A stretch of 27,840 nucleotides of DNA from Alphaproteobacteria bacterium (GCA_028716765.1 JAQUPC010000011.1:1-27840), one strand, 5' to 3'. Shown: positions 7,817-15,526, counted from the stretch's first letter. The notes: generated from the letters alone by a model not told the origin. Program-made: numbers and translations.

Positions 7817-9049
7817 TTAATGGCCGTGGCCGCCGCAGCAAGGCGGCGCTTTTAACGGCTTTTTCAGCGCCAGCCGGACGAGAACCAGCGCCACCGCGCC
7901 GAAGGCCAGATTGAGCCAGAAAGTATAGTTAAAGGCGAAATGCGTGATTTCTGCGTGCAAATGCGGCGAGGGCTGCGGCACAAAGCCGAGAGCCGTAAAG
8001 GCTAAATCCATAAGGATGCCGGTCAAAACCATCGTGACGTAGAAGATAACGGCGATATAGGCCGCCATTTTCCAGCCGAAATAGCGCCGGTAGACGTCCA
8101 GAAGCGGCAGAACGATCAAATCGGCGTAAATGAAGGCAAGAACGCCCCCGAAGCTGATGCCGCTGCCCCACAAAACGGCGGCCATCGGCACGTTGCCGAT
8201 GGAGCAGACGAAGCTGACAACGGCGATCAGAGGCCCGATCATGGCGTTGAGCGGCACCTGTACGGCGGGGTGCGCGTCCGTGACGAACAAGGCTTGCCAG
8301 ACGCTGTTCGGCACAAACGTCGAAAGGAAACCGGCGATCAGGAACCCCGCCAGCAGGTCTTTCCACAACATAATCCAGTCCATAACGAAATGCCGCGCCA
8401 CGGCTTCCAGCGCCTCGTGAGAATTAATGGAATCCCTCTCCCCTTGAGGGAGAGGAAGCGAAAACTTTGACTTGCGTAGCAAGTTATTAGTTTTTGCAGG
8501 TGAGGGGGTTTCTTCTGACCCCTCCCCGAAATCGCTTTGCGATTTCGACCCTCCCGCAAGGGGAGGGTGATTATATTTGCTGCCGGTTTGTGCGGCATGT
8601 TTTCGCGCTTCTTCGACCAGCTTCCGAGGGTAGGTGAGGCGGACAAGAAGGCTCATGACAATAACGAGCGCGATGCCGCCCAGCCATTCCGCCGCCATGA
8701 ATTGCCAGCCCATGAGCAGGAAAAGAACGATGCCAAGCTCGATCACGAGGTTGGTCGAGGCGAACAGAAAGGCGAGGGAGGTAATGAGCCCCGCACCTTT
8801 GCGAAATAGAGTGCGCGTCACGGAGGCGGAGGCATAGGAGCAACTGGAACTGATCGCGCCAAGACCGGTAGCAAGGGCGATTTGGCGTGGGCCGTCGCTG
8901 CCGAGCATCGATTGAAGGCGTTCTTTGGAAACGTAAACCTGCACGATGCTTGAAATGAAAAAACCGAGGACAAGACTCCACGCCACGCCCCAGAACATCC
9001 CGAAGGCCATAAGCAACGCCTGGCCGATTTGTGAAAAAACACCGTTCAT
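7817..9049 (-). CDS. Multi-pass permease of the COG0701/ArsP_1-like family, with in-frame repeat insertion
   Basis: This 410-aa integral membrane protein has about eight hydrophobic segments. It carries family-type motifs: ISSSCSYASASVTRTLFRKG around residues 67-85, and FVCSIGNVPMAAVLWGSGIS in the C-terminal half. Relatives are predicted permeases (YraQ-like); some export organoarsenicals, but the substrate here is unknown. The C-terminus ends in a Cys/His cluster (PPCCGGHGH) that might bind metal. Residues ~159-208, in the loop between the two membrane halves, are encoded by a palindromic repeat (separate entry) and look foreign to the family (NHPPLAGG, LPLPQGER). The frame stays open through it, so the protein is probably still made with a longer loop. 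No strong ribosome binding site is visible. Confidence 0.85.
   Translation of the reverse strand: MNGVFSQIGQALLMAFGMFWGVAWSLVLGFFISSIVQVYVSKERLQSMLGSDGPRQIALATGLGAISSSCSYASASVTRTLFRKGAGLITSLAFLFASTNLVIELGIVLFLLMGWQFMAAEWLGGIALVIVMSLLVRLTYPRKLVEEARKHAAQTGSKYNHPPLAGGSKSQSDFGEGSEETPSPAKTNNLLRKSKFSLPLPQGERDSINSHEALEAVARHFVMDWIMLWKDLLAGFLIAGFLSTFVPNSVWQALFVTDAHPAVQVPLNAMIGPLIAVVSFVCSIGNVPMAAVLWGSGISFGGVLAFIYADLIVLPLLDVYRRYFGWKMAAYIAVIFYVTMVLTGILMDLAFTALGFVPQPSPHLHAEITHFAFNYTFWLNLAFGAVALVLVRLALKKPLKAPPCCGGHGH
8431..8575. repeat. Composite palindromic repeat inserted in frame in the permease gene
   Basis: A ~145-base block made of four successive hairpins lies inside the coding sequence. CCTCTCCC/GGGAGAGG pairs 8435-8442 with 8448-8455. 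ACTTGC/GCAAGT pairs 8470-8475 with 8479-8484. CGAAATCGC/GCGATTTCG pairs 8527-8535 with 8539-8547. ACCCTCCC/GGGAGGGT pairs 8548-8555 with 8561-8568. The two ends are also roughly complementary. The layout resembles interspersed palindromic elements known in alphaproteobacteria, including Rickettsia elements that insert in frame in proteins. Family membership needs genome-wide copies, which cannot be seen here. Confidence 0.8.
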
Positions 9050-9166
9050 AACGATTGGATGTTACGGCATTTTTTCCCGCATTTCCAGACCGATCCGCCT
9101 ATTAGACGTTATTGTGGGGAACGTATCAGAGAAGCATGCTGAAGAATTGGGACCCCAGTCATTTAC

Positions 9167-9195
9167 TTGAAACAATATTAATTATTTCGTAATGT
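9167..9195 (+). promoter_or_regulatory. Possible promoter of the small secreted protein gene
   Basis: TTGAAA at 9167-9172 is separated by 17 bases from TAATGT at 9190-9195, about 50 bases before the ATG at 9244. The -35 is good and the -10 is poor. The stretch is locally AT-rich. Confidence 0.3.
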
Positions 9196-9243
9196 TTGAC
9201 GGGCACAGTCAATAAACGACCGTTTTATTTGGAGGTTCAGCCT

Positions 9244-9714
9244 ATGCGCTCATATATAGCTTGTGCGGCTTTTTTCGCTTTGCTCATTGCACGCCCGGTC
9301 TTGGCTGTAGACACATTTGTGCCAACGATGCCATGCGGCACTCTCGGAGCCACGCATATGTCGGCGGATCATACGGGGCTTGTCGTATGCGGACTCGCGA
9401 CAGGAAGCACATCTGAAGCTTGCAGCGACACGACCCCCTGCGTGTGGAGGTCGATGTCATCGGGTGGCGGGGGCTGCTACACGGATTACACCTTAGCCCG
9501 GGATTTGCCCGTCGGCAGTCCCTGTAAAGTCAGCGGATTTACGGTTAAGGGATCCGCCGGCATATGGGGCACATGCTTCTACGCCCACCATGTTGACTCG
9601 TGGAACGAGTATATAGCTCCCCATCCGCCGGGCGCTATTTGCGATACCAGGCCTGGCGACCTAAGCTTGGGCGCCTACGATACCGGCGAAGCATATATTT
9701 GTTGCCAAAACTGA
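9244..9714 (+). CDS. Small secreted cysteine-rich protein, unknown
   Basis: I do not recognise this 156-aa protein. The ATG at 9244 has GGAGG at 9230-9234. The Sec signal peptide is MRSYIACAAFFALLIARPVLA, with cleavage before VDT. The mature protein of ~135 residues holds ten cysteines, ending in a CC pair (YICCQN). That number fits up to five disulfides in a small secreted fold. It is also rich in Gly, Thr and Ser (SSGGGGCYTDYTLARDLPVG), with paired aromatic and acidic positions near the end. No catalytic motif is evident. It is a single-gene unit between the divergent permease and the convergent diguanylate cyclase. A short hydrophilic extension upstream (open from 9196) is less likely to be translated. 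Confidence 0.82.
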   Translation: MRSYIACAAFFALLIARPVLAVDTFVPTMPCGTLGATHMSADHTGLVVCGLATGSTSEACSDTTPCVWRSMSSGGGGCYTDYTLARDLPVGSPCKVSGFTVKGSAGIWGTCFYAHHVDSWNEYIAPHPPGAICDTRPGDLSLGAYDTGEAYICCQN

Positions 9715-9753
9715 TAGCCAGACAAAATTACGTTCAAGAGGCGCTTGAGGTAA

Positions 9754-10599
9754 CTACCGCCACTCGCGGACGCAGTTGCGGCCCTTGGCTTTGGCCTGGT
9801 AGAGGGCGTGATCGGCGCGTTGCAACAGGGATTTCATGACGGCTTCGGGATTCGTTGCGGGCGCGCTGCCGGATGATGAAGGCTGGGGCGGCCGGTGCGT
9901 CGTTACGCCGATGCTTATCGTGATGGCAAACTGGCCTTGCGACGTTACAATCGGCGTATCAGCGCATACGGCGCGCAGCCGCTCCGCGGCGTAGGCGGCA
10001 TTTTCGGCATCGGTTTCCGGAAGCACGATCAAAAATTCTTCGCCGCCAAGGCGGCCGAAGATGTCGATGGCGCGCAACTGTTCCGCGCATCGCGCGGTCG
10101 TAGCCACCAAAACCTCGTCTCCGGCGACGTGCCCGTACTGATCGTTGACCCTTTTGAAGTAATCGATATCAAGAATGAGAACTGAGAGCGGGCTGCCGCT
10201 GCGCTCGGCGCGGATGATTTCCGATTTAAGCCTTGCGAGCGCATGACTGCGGTTTGCGAGACCCGTCAGGGAGTCGGTATCGGCGAGCCGGATAAGCTGC
10301 TCTTCCTTATCGCGCACGGCCAACAAAAGACGGCGCAATCCGATTTGGCTGCCGGCCATCAGAAAGGAAATGAGCAAACCGAACAGTTCGTTGAGAAGAT
10401 CCGGTTCGCCGCCGCGCAAAACGTCGTAGAGCGGCACGGCGCGGCGTTCGACCATTACCAACAGGGCCAGCGATAGCAAAATCCACGGATAGCGATAACG
10501 GCGACTGTAGGGTATCGCGCACAACGCCAAAACCGCCGCCGTGAGCTGAAGAAAGACAGAGGAGGCAAGAATGACAAAGAATAGGGCGTGCGACGGCAT
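9754..10599 (-). CDS. Membrane-anchored GGDEF diguanylate cyclase
   Basis: This 281-aa enzyme should make cyclic di-GMP from two GTP at the inner membrane. The N-terminus has hydrophobic segments at about residues 5-28, 38-51 and 70-85, without a recognisable sensor domain. A short linker leads into the GGDEF domain (DTDSLTGLANRSHALARL from ~108). The active-site motif is GGEEF at 185-189. The product-inhibition site RAID (176-179) lies 5 residues before it, so allosteric feedback by c-di-GMP is expected. The C-terminal LQRADHALYQAKAKGRN signature is intact. It is the last gene of a six-gene same-strand run, 12 bases after a lipoprotein gene, so it may tune the surface functions of its neighbours. 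Confidence 0.95.
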   Translation of the reverse strand: MPSHALFFVILASSVFLQLTAAVLALCAIPYSRRYRYPWILLSLALLVMVERRAVPLYDVLRGGEPDLLNELFGLLISFLMAGSQIGLRRLLLAVRDKEEQLIRLADTDSLTGLANRSHALARLKSEIIRAERSGSPLSVLILDIDYFKRVNDQYGHVAGDEVLVATTARCAEQLRAIDIFGRLGGEEFLIVLPETDAENAAYAAERLRAVCADTPIVTSQGQFAITISIGVTTHRPPQPSSSGSAPATNPEAVMKSLLQRADHALYQAKAKGRNCVREWR

Positions 10600-10611
10600 G
10601 AGGTTGTCCCG

Positions 10612-11274
10612 TTAAGGCACCGAAGGAAGGACCTTAGGCAGCCTTCCCGATACCATTTGCGGATGACGAACCGGTTGTTCCGGATCCATCGGAAACTTAT
10701 CGTGATTCTTGATGAGGCCATTGCCGGACTCGCAGCAACATCGCGCGTCGGCAATTTGTCTATCGGGGATGAAACAGTTTGATAGCGAGCCGGTCCAAAT
10801 GTTCAGGTTAAAACTGATCCCCTTAAAAGAAGGTTCAAGCGCGATGGTCACATACTTGGCGCCGATGAGGCGAGCGCCGTTACCGGAAGCCAGGATTGGT
10901 TTTATGCCGTCCGCGATAAGGTAGGCCTGAGGCTCTTCGGACGCCACGACAAGAATGCTTTTAGTCTTGCGTTGTTTGATGGCTGCCATAACTTCGCGGC
11001 TGTTAAGCAAGTCCACGGCCTTGTCCTCGTAACCGGCTTCGGCAATAAATACGAGAGGTTCATCGGGCCGCGCTTTTTTGATCATATCCGCCAAAGGAAG
11101 CATGGCTTCCTGCGAAGCGTTCTTTTGTTGTTTTGATTCCGTTTGGGCCAGGACGCTTTTGTTGCTTTTGCTTGCACAACCGAACAGACCCGCCAGAGCG
11201 AAAGACAGACCCAAACCTAAGCTGAGCAGCTTGGTTCCAAGGCCGTAATCTCTCTCACTGTGATGATTTATCAT
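10612..11274 (-). CDS. Unknown lipoprotein
   Basis: I do not recognise this 220-aa protein. The N-terminus carries a hydrophobic segment ending in lipobox AGLFGC (Cys33), so it is a predicted lipoprotein. The middle region has an alpha/beta character (EPLVFIAEAGYEDKAVDLLN, TKSILVVASEEPQAYLIADG). It is followed by a predicted beta region (KYVTIALEPSFKGISFNLNI), and the C-terminal part contains an unusual CCC triplet (ADARCCCESG). No enzyme motif is seen. It lies between the CobS-like gene (18-base gap) and the diguanylate cyclase (12-base gap), so it is probably translated from the same transcript. The ribosome binding site is weak, and the true start could lie slightly downstream. Confidence 0.72.
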   Translation of the reverse strand: MINHHSERDYGLGTKLLSLGLGLSFALAGLFGCASKSNKSVLAQTESKQQKNASQEAMLPLADMIKKARPDEPLVFIAEAGYEDKAVDLLNSREVMAAIKQRKTKSILVVASEEPQAYLIADGIKPILASGNGARLIGAKYVTIALEPSFKGISFNLNIWTGSLSNCFIPDRQIADARCCCESGNGLIKNHDKFPMDPEQPVRHPQMVSGRLPKVLPSVP

Positions 11275-11292
11275 TCGGACGGCTTTCTGGAA

Positions 11293-12144
11293 CTACTGCA
11301 CCGCCAGGATCATGCCTAAAACGGACAGTTCGACGATCTGTTGCAAGGTGCCCAACAGCGGACCGTTGTAGCCGCGTACGTAATAGGCCCCGGTGAGCGC
11401 GACGAGAAGTCCGGCGCTCGCGCCAACGGCGAGCGCATAGCCGCCGTAGGAACCGAGAACGATAAACGTGATGATAACGCCGAGCACAAGTGCGACGATA
11501 ACGCGCAGGGCCGGGGGCTGCTGGAAATGATCCGCGACGGGATCGCCCGAAAGCGGGCGCAGCCATGCCGCCGTAACAACCATCAGAGTGCGCGACCAGC
11601 ACCCGGCGGCGATAAGCCCCTGAAATACGATGTCGTTGTTGGCGAGGCTGGCTATGGCTCCGATTTTCATGATGATGACGAGAACGACCGCCAGCGTGCC
11701 ATAACGGACAGAACGCTCCTCGCGCAGCCAGCCGATTTTCTGTTCCTTGTCGAACGTATGGCCGTATTGGTTGGCGAGGCTGGCGAACTCTTCCTCATGC
11801 ATGGCGCGCGTCGCCCACAGCATGCTGATGACGGCGAACGTCGCCGTGATGATGCCGGGAAGGCTAATCATGGACATGACCCAGTCCACGGTGGCGCCGA
11901 ATACGCCGATCAACGCGCCGATAAGCGGGAACCATGCCATCGATTTGCGGATCAGGCGCGGCTTAGGCTCTTCCTTCAAAGAAAGGTTCAGCCGCGTCAG
12001 GTAATTGACCGCGACGACAAGTTCGGCCCACATATTTTCGGGCGAAGGCGGGCGCACCGTGATCACGGGAGAGGGCGGCGTGGAATCGTCCCCGGCGGGA
12101 GGTTCCGGAATTGAAGGCGTATTGTGTTCGGCGGGCTCGTCCAT
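11293..12144 (-). CDS. CobS-family (cobalamin synthase-like) membrane protein with eroded active-site motif
   Basis: This 283-aa protein has the overall layout of CobS, which joins adenosylcobinamide-GDP and alpha-ribazole in B12 synthesis. It shows NYLTRLNL near the start, WFPLIGALIGVFGA (71-84), a long hydrophobic core, and a C-terminal GPLLGTLQQIVELSVLG (261-277). The usual metal-binding DGLADTxDG motif is replaced by EEFASLANQ after His116, and the C-terminal TGD before LG is replaced by YNGP. The catalytic Asp residues are therefore missing. A Pro-rich ~38-residue N-terminal extension is also unusual. ATG 12144 is preferred to the TTG at 12180, though its ribosome site is poor. No other B12 genes are nearby. 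It may be a pseudoenzyme or use another substrate. Confidence 0.68.
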   Translation of the reverse strand: MDEPAEHNTPSIPEPPAGDDSTPPSPVITVRPPSPENMWAELVVAVNYLTRLNLSLKEEPKPRLIRKSMAWFPLIGALIGVFGATVDWVMSMISLPGIITATFAVISMLWATRAMHEEEFASLANQYGHTFDKEQKIGWLREERSVRYGTLAVVLVIIMKIGAIASLANNDIVFQGLIAAGCWSRTLMVVTAAWLRPLSGDPVADHFQQPPALRVIVALVLGVIITFIVLGSYGGYALAVGASAGLLVALTGAYYVRGYNGPLLGTLQQIVELSVLGMILAVQ

Positions 12145-12203
12145 GCCTCTGTTATACAGGCAGGGGCTTGGAAATAGCAATCGCTGCCTTCAGGAAATTC
12201 GCA

Positions 12204-13304
12204 CTATATGATTGGCATTTTCTTGGAAAAACGGCCAAGGCGGCGTTTGGCTATAGGCGTGGGGGCCTGAAGGTGTTGGAGAAACTGCTCCGTGCAGGCC
12301 CGCCAGGTATACTGTTCGGCAAACCGGCGCGGGAGGCCTGGATCTTGTGGCAACTGGAGAGCCTGATTGACGGCTTGTTGAAGGTTGTTGTCCAGAACCG
12401 CAATATCCCGCGTGGAGGGGCTAGCAAAAATATCGATTGGCCCACGTACCGGCAAGGCCGCTACACGCAAGCCTGAAGCGCAGGCCTCAATCATAACGAG
12501 GCCGAAAGTGTCGGTTTTTGAGGGAAAAACGAACATGTCGGCGGAGGCAAAGGCACGCGCAAGATTCTCGCCTTCCTTGTAGCCGGGAAAACAGGCATCA
12601 GGATATTCCTGCCGCAGCATCCCCAAATCCGGGCCGTCGCCGACCAAAACTTTGCTGCCCGGCGTTTTTAGATCGAGAAACGTCCGAAGATTCTTTTCAA
12701 CGGCAATGCGGCCAACATAGAGCGAAATGGGGCGTGGAAGCCCGTCATAATACTTGGCGTCTCTTTTATCCGGCGAAAACATTTCAGTGTCGACGCCTCG
12801 CGACCAGCGCACAATCCGATGGAAATGAGCATCACGAAGTTCCTTTTCGATCGACGGCGTGGCGACCATGATGGCGGAGGAGGGCGCATGAAACCGGCGC
12901 ATTGCGCGATAGACAATGTGCCGGACGGTGTGTCGCGTGCCGTGGGGGGCTCGAACGGAAATATAGTCGTGCAAATTTGTGTGAAAGGCCGTGGTAAAAG
13001 GAATCCCCCGCCGCATACATTGCCTTCGGGCGGCCAAGCCAAGAAAGCCTTCGGTCGCTATATGCACGTAATGAGGCCCAAATCTGTCGATGACTTTTCC
13101 TATCCGATTTCCGGCAAAAAGTTCTTGTTTGATTTCGGGATACAAAGGAAGTTTGACAGAGCGCCAACTGGTAAAATCCGGGCCAATCACCTCAACGTCA
13201 TGGCCCATCTTTTGCAGTTCGCGCTGCGTCGCCTGCAAGGTTCGAACAACCCCGTTTATAAGCGGGGGCCAGGCATCGGATACGATAAGAATTTTTTTGC
13301 TCAT
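12204..13304 (-). CDS. GT4-family glycosyltransferase
   Basis: This 366-aa retaining GT-B fold glycosyltransferase is similar to alpha-mannosyltransferases and other lipid or LPS sugar transferases. The N-terminal acceptor domain starts KKILIVSDAWPPLINGVVRT, with HIATEGFLGLAAR and TAFHTNLHDYISVRAP further on. The donor domain begins about SLYVGRIAVEKNL. It carries the nucleotide-sugar motif SKTDTFGLVMIEACASG, the E-x7-E signature of family 4. GGAG lies 5 bases before the ATG. The gene follows the LpxH-like phosphoesterase after 11 bases, a pairing I know from other alphaproteobacteria, where both enzymes act on envelope glycolipids. The exact sugar and acceptor cannot be read from the sequence. 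Confidence 0.92.
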   Translation of the reverse strand: MSKKILIVSDAWPPLINGVVRTLQATQRELQKMGHDVEVIGPDFTSWRSVKLPLYPEIKQELFAGNRIGKVIDRFGPHYVHIATEGFLGLAARRQCMRRGIPFTTAFHTNLHDYISVRAPHGTRHTVRHIVYRAMRRFHAPSSAIMVATPSIEKELRDAHFHRIVRWSRGVDTEMFSPDKRDAKYYDGLPRPISLYVGRIAVEKNLRTFLDLKTPGSKVLVGDGPDLGMLRQEYPDACFPGYKEGENLARAFASADMFVFPSKTDTFGLVMIEACASGLRVAALPVRGPIDIFASPSTRDIAVLDNNLQQAVNQALQLPQDPGLPRRFAEQYTWRACTEQFLQHLQAPTPIAKRRLGRFSKKMPII

Positions 13305-13315
13305 ATTAACTCCGC

Positions 13316-14479
13316 CTACGCCGCTTGAGCGTGTTTAAGTCTTTCCGCCAATTTTAGAGGGGGGCTGTACGTTCTATCGAGGGGAGCTAGATGGGGGAGT
13401 CCGGCCTCCGGGTTCCACTTCACGAGCTCGATTTTGCCATTCTCATGTTCGACCAAAGCCGTACCGTGATTAACCCAGTCGCCGCAGTTAAAAATGCGAA
13501 TGCCATCCTCATCCGAAATAAGAGGATCATGGCTATGCCCGGTTACGCAGCCATCAAAAAGGGGCTCATTAGCCCACGCAGGATCGGCTTGCTTTCTCTG
13601 CATAAGCGAGTGATTGCGCGCTTTTATGTATTCCCTGGCCATTCCTGGTACAGCCCGGTCAAAAGGCGACCCTAGGCCTCTTATTTTTTTAGTCGGGGAA
13701 AAATCGCTTTTGAAGCCGAAAAGGTCGCAGCCAATTTTGCGGAAAAGCCATTTTTTATCGTTTCTGTCGATCCACTCGGCACAGGAAAACAGCTGATCCC
13801 TTAACTTCGTGCTTAGAACGCTCAACAGCCGATAATTCTTGACGAGAATGTCAAACTCGTCCCCATGTGTTACGAGCAAACGGCGATTATCCGCCGTTTT
13901 GTGCGTAATATCGGGAAGAACGGCGATGCGTCCCATCATGGGAATATCTTCGAATAATTCCAGAAATTCTCTCCGCTTTTGCCGTTGCTCCTCTGTGAGT
14001 CCCTCCGAGAGGAGCGTCCCTGCCTCGGCGAGCGCAAGCCGGCGGTCCACGGTCTCTTCCGGCAAGTCGGGTATAGGGCGAAGAAGCGTTCGCAAGAAAC
14101 CGTCATGATTGCCCGGAATGTAATAGATAAAAGCGCCCTTTCGCGCATGGCGTAAAATCTTTTGAATGACAACCATGTGTAGAATGGGAAGACGTAATGT
14201 TGTGGAGAGTGAGCTTGCCTGGAACAAACGGCCGACATGACGCATATTCGTCATGCCAAAACTCCACCCGTCGATAAAATCGCCTACCAAATAGATTTCT
14301 TCGGGATCAATATGATTCAGGAAACCAATTAATTCCTTGGCCATGCATCCGTCGTAGACGAGATGAACGTCGGATAAAAAAACCGTTTTGACGGGAATTG
14401 ATGCATGAAGGCGCTTATCAAGTCCATCGCCGTTAGCGGCTGCTGCTGCGATGCCCTGTCTAATCTGTCCCTGATGCAT
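13316..14479 (-). CDS. LpxH-like metallophosphoesterase (UDP-2,3-diacylglucosamine diphosphatase family)
   Basis: This 387-aa calcineurin-like phosphoesterase keeps all metal-binding blocks: LSDVHL (DxH at 37-39), LVGDFIDGW (GDxxD at 66-70), IPGNHDGF (GNHD at 123-126), VTHGDEFD and CVTGHSHDP. This set and the hydrophobic helical insert place it near LpxH, which splits UDP-2,3-diacylglucosamine in lipid A synthesis. It is much longer than classical LpxH (~240 aa) and belongs to the extended alphaproteobacterial group, whose substrate is less certain. It starts 2 bases after the preceding gene's stop, so the two are translationally close. The next gene is the GT4 enzyme. Envelope lipid modification is the likely setting. 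Confidence 0.88.
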   Translation of the reverse strand: MHQGQIRQGIAAAAANGDGLDKRLHASIPVKTVFLSDVHLVYDGCMAKELIGFLNHIDPEEIYLVGDFIDGWSFGMTNMRHVGRLFQASSLSTTLRLPILHMVVIQKILRHARKGAFIYYIPGNHDGFLRTLLRPIPDLPEETVDRRLALAEAGTLLSEGLTEEQRQKRREFLELFEDIPMMGRIAVLPDITHKTADNRRLLVTHGDEFDILVKNYRLLSVLSTKLRDQLFSCAEWIDRNDKKWLFRKIGCDLFGFKSDFSPTKKIRGLGSPFDRAVPGMAREYIKARNHSLMQRKQADPAWANEPLFDGCVTGHSHDPLISDEDGIRIFNCGDWVNHGTALVEHENGKIELVKWNPEAGLPHLAPLDRTYSPPLKLAERLKHAQAA

Positions 14480-14481
14480 GG

Positions 14482-15051
14482 CTACACCGCCATTCTGTAG
14501 AAATTTGTTCTCGTCGGGACATCGTGTCTGCGGACAGTGTGTGACCTGATGGGGGTCGTGACATCCTCGGGATGTATGTGTTCTCTTCGCTGCACCACAT
14601 AGAGTTTGGGCGGCTTTTGGGGTGATTTAATTTCGTCTTGCTCGGGAAGTCCGGCGATTTGCGGCGCGGCTTGCGCCACGGTTGGCTCGGCCGCGAGCGG
14701 TGCCGCTGGCTGCGTGATTTCTTTGGAGGCGCCCATGAGATAACGGACTGCGCCCGAAAGATGTTGCTCGGCGGCTTTCTGGCCAAGAACGCCGAAGACA
14801 ATGCCTCCAATCAGGCCTGTAACAATCGCCAACGGGCCGGTTTCGATTCCGAGAACCGCGCCGGTCACGACTCCCGTTATGACATCTCCTATGAGACCTC
14901 CCACAAGGCCGCCGCAGGCACCGGCAACCTTTACCGGATTATCCTCCTTGATACCTGCCACGACTTCGACGGCTGTCGTAATGGCAGCGAGAGATAGTGA
15001 TAGCGCAGTATTACGGGTCAGACGCTGTCCTGATGGGATTTTCGCGCTCAT
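14482..15051 (-). CDS. Glycine-zipper hydrophobic protein, unknown
   Basis: I do not recognise this 189-aa protein. Residues 43-90 are a Gly-rich hydrophobic tract with regular small-residue spacing (GACGGLVGGLIGDVITGVVT, then TGLIGGIVFGVLG). This is typical of glycine-zipper segments that insert in or span membranes as tightly packed helices. The N-terminal 20 residues are basic and polar. The C-terminal ~80 residues are Ala/Pro-rich then charged (KLYVVQRREHIHPEDVTTPI). No cleavable signal is clear. AAGGA lies at a good distance before the ATG. It is the first gene of a six-gene run, 2 bases before the LpxH-like gene. Similar zippers occur in secreted effectors and outer-membrane anchoring proteins, so its side of the membrane is unresolved. 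Confidence 0.75.
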   Translation of the reverse strand: MSAKIPSGQRLTRNTALSLSLAAITTAVEVVAGIKEDNPVKVAGACGGLVGGLIGDVITGVVTGAVLGIETGPLAIVTGLIGGIVFGVLGQKAAEQHLSGAVRYLMGASKEITQPAAPLAAEPTVAQAAPQIAGLPEQDEIKSPQKPPKLYVVQRREHIHPEDVTTPIRSHTVRRHDVPTRTNFYRMAV

Positions 15052-15526
15052 GCCGTGTCCTTCATCTATTGGATAAATGTGGACGATGTTTTTTTGCGGC
15101 TATTTTTACGCTTGGAGCGCGGGGGCTCGGCGTAAAGAACTAGGTTCAAAGCCGCCGGAACGACGGGCTGCTCACACGTCTTGTGTTTGGGGATTAGTGC
15201 TACAGGCACAGCAAGCTCCATTCCGGTTCAAGGATGCAGCACTAACGGACGTGGACAATGAGTGTCCACGCGGCAAGGCCGACCCAGTTTTGGGAAAATG
15301 AAGCGGGTTAGGTTCAGGGTTAAGGCAAGAGCGTCAACCGGTCCCAACTCCGAGCCATCCTGTACGCGCACGAAACAGGTAGGCTTTTTCGCTGTATCAC
15401 ATGCGCCCTTGATAAGGGCGATTCGATGAATTTGGCAAGCATCTTTTTCATAGATGCCCGGATGTTCGATTAACGTATTAGTTAAAAATCACAATTTGAG
15501 GAGGGAAGTCCGACAATATATTCGAA
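15052..15526. other. Hairpin-rich non-coding gap
   Basis: This is 475 bases between two same-strand genes. Four exact inverted repeats occur. TTAGTGCT/AGCACTAA is at 15194-15201 and 15238-15245. CGTGGAC/GTCCACG is at 15250-15256 and 15264-15270. CGCCCTT/AAGGGCG is at 15404-15410 and 15414-15420, with a 3-base loop. GCATCT/AGATGC is at 15439-15444 and 15452-15457. None has a T-run, so they are not standard terminators. The plus-strand open frame at 15077-15301 has no good ribosome site and looks accidental. The gap should contain the promoter of the six-gene run. It could encode a structured RNA, but I match it to no known class. Confidence 0.5.

Noticed and set aside
15077..15301. 74-codon open frame in the hairpin-rich gap
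   Set aside because: No convincing ribosome site or homology; the inverted repeats fall inside it, which is unlike coding sequence.
15498..15514. Short stretch resembling the GAGGAAAGTCC core of RNase P RNA
   Set aside because: Only a few bases match, no other conserved RNase P regions are present nearby, and it lies at the end of an ABC permease gene.
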